This document shows, piece by piece, positions 5,591 to 5,733 of a DNA stretch of 5,733 bases. The translations under genes and the position numbers were made by a program. The DNA comes from Calditrichia bacterium (GTDB lineage: Bacteria > Calditrichota > Calditrichia > Calditrichales > Calditrichaceae): the NCBI GenBank assembly GCA_027039465.1, contig JALWEA010000025.1:1-5733 (forward strand). Direction: 5' to 3'. Every line of letters starts with the position of its first letter. Position 1 is the first letter of the stretch. The notes under the pieces are model-generated. The model made no database searches and was not told where the DNA came from. It saw only the letters and a program-made list of their open reading frames with translations.

Positions 5591-5733
5591 ATTGTTACTA
5601 TTGACAAATTGTGGCGCGTCCGTCCCTCGATACGATTCTGCCTTTTATCTTGCGATATTCTAAGTAAGGGCGAAGCATTTCCGTCAAAACGCTTCAGACT
5701 CAAAAAATTTAACGTTGTGCAACCAAAAACACC

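Larger units (their letters stand above)
5434..5733. repeat. Candidate dispersed intergenic repeat element, palindrome-rich, no supported gene
   Basis: This stretch is visibly richer in G and C than the spacer to its left (5160-5300) and is dense in palindromes and short direct repeats (5477-5498, 5552-5590). Segments such as GAAGCAATC (minus strand, 5558-5566) and GGGCGAAGCATTTCC (plus strand, 5668-5682) resemble, from memory, repetitive intergenic sequences of FCB-group genomes that often yield false ORFs. Open frames on both strands cover it (minus 5703-5425 from a TTG; plus 5466-5663), but neither has a ribosome site, a recognisable domain or protein-like composition. I therefore call non-coding repeat DNA rather than a gene. 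The right boundary may lie outside the window. Confidence 0.4.

Noticed and set aside
5466..5663. Open reading frame of 65 codons on the plus strand
   Set aside because: It lies fully inside the same palindrome-rich block, has no ribosome site and no recognisable protein pattern.
5425..5703. Open reading frame of 92 codons on the minus strand
   Set aside because: It starts at TTG with no ribosome site, spans the palindromes, is rich in Arg, Ser and Ile without any domain pattern, and looks like translated repeat DNA.
5094..5733. tRNA or other structured RNA gene in the right-hand spacer
   Set aside because: No cloverleaf pattern, T-loop consensus or CCA end was found; the hairpins present do not assemble into a known RNA fold.

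Overview
The window looks like chromosome from a Gram-negative bacterium with an outer membrane, most likely from the Bacteroidota/Calditrichota (FCB-like) part of the tree. The clues are a TonB-dependent receptor with an N-terminal carboxypeptidase-regulatory-like domain, a beta-propeller lipoprotein without a Shine-Dalgarno sequence, an exported tricorn protease homologue, and AT-rich spacers with GTTAA-type simple repeats. The phylum is an inference; there is no rRNA or marker gene to settle it.

All three genes lie on the minus strand, so they read from right to left. (1) 5733-5094 has no convincing gene. Its right part (about 5434-5733) looks like a dispersed, palindrome-rich intergenic element, and its middle part (5300-5432) carries three different short direct or tandem repeats. 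A perfect Shine-Dalgarno sequence ends this spacer. (2) 5093-1824 encodes a complete 1089-residue tricorn-type protease (peptidase family S41) with a signal peptide, a six-bladed and a seven-bladed propeller, C1, PDZ and C2 domains and an intact Ser-His-Ser-Glu catalytic set. A strong hairpin terminator follows at 1810-1776. (3) 1775-1456 is an AT-rich spacer that should hold the promoter of the next unit. (4) 1455-499 encodes a 318-residue probable lipoprotein folded as a TolB/PD40-like propeller. (5) 506-1 is the first 168 codons of a TonB-dependent outer-membrane receptor. It overlaps the lipoprotein gene by 8 bases and runs off the left edge.

The lipoprotein and receptor genes form a tightly coupled pair and probably work together at the outer membrane, with the propeller as an accessory or ligand-handling partner of the receptor. 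The protease is a separate transcription unit, judging by its terminator, and its signal peptide puts it in the periplasm or outside the cell rather than in the cytosol, where the archaeal tricorn works. A link between the two units (extracytoplasmic peptide processing and import) is possible but rests only on proximity. The least explained parts of the window are the propeller-receptor pair and the repeat-rich spacer at the right end.
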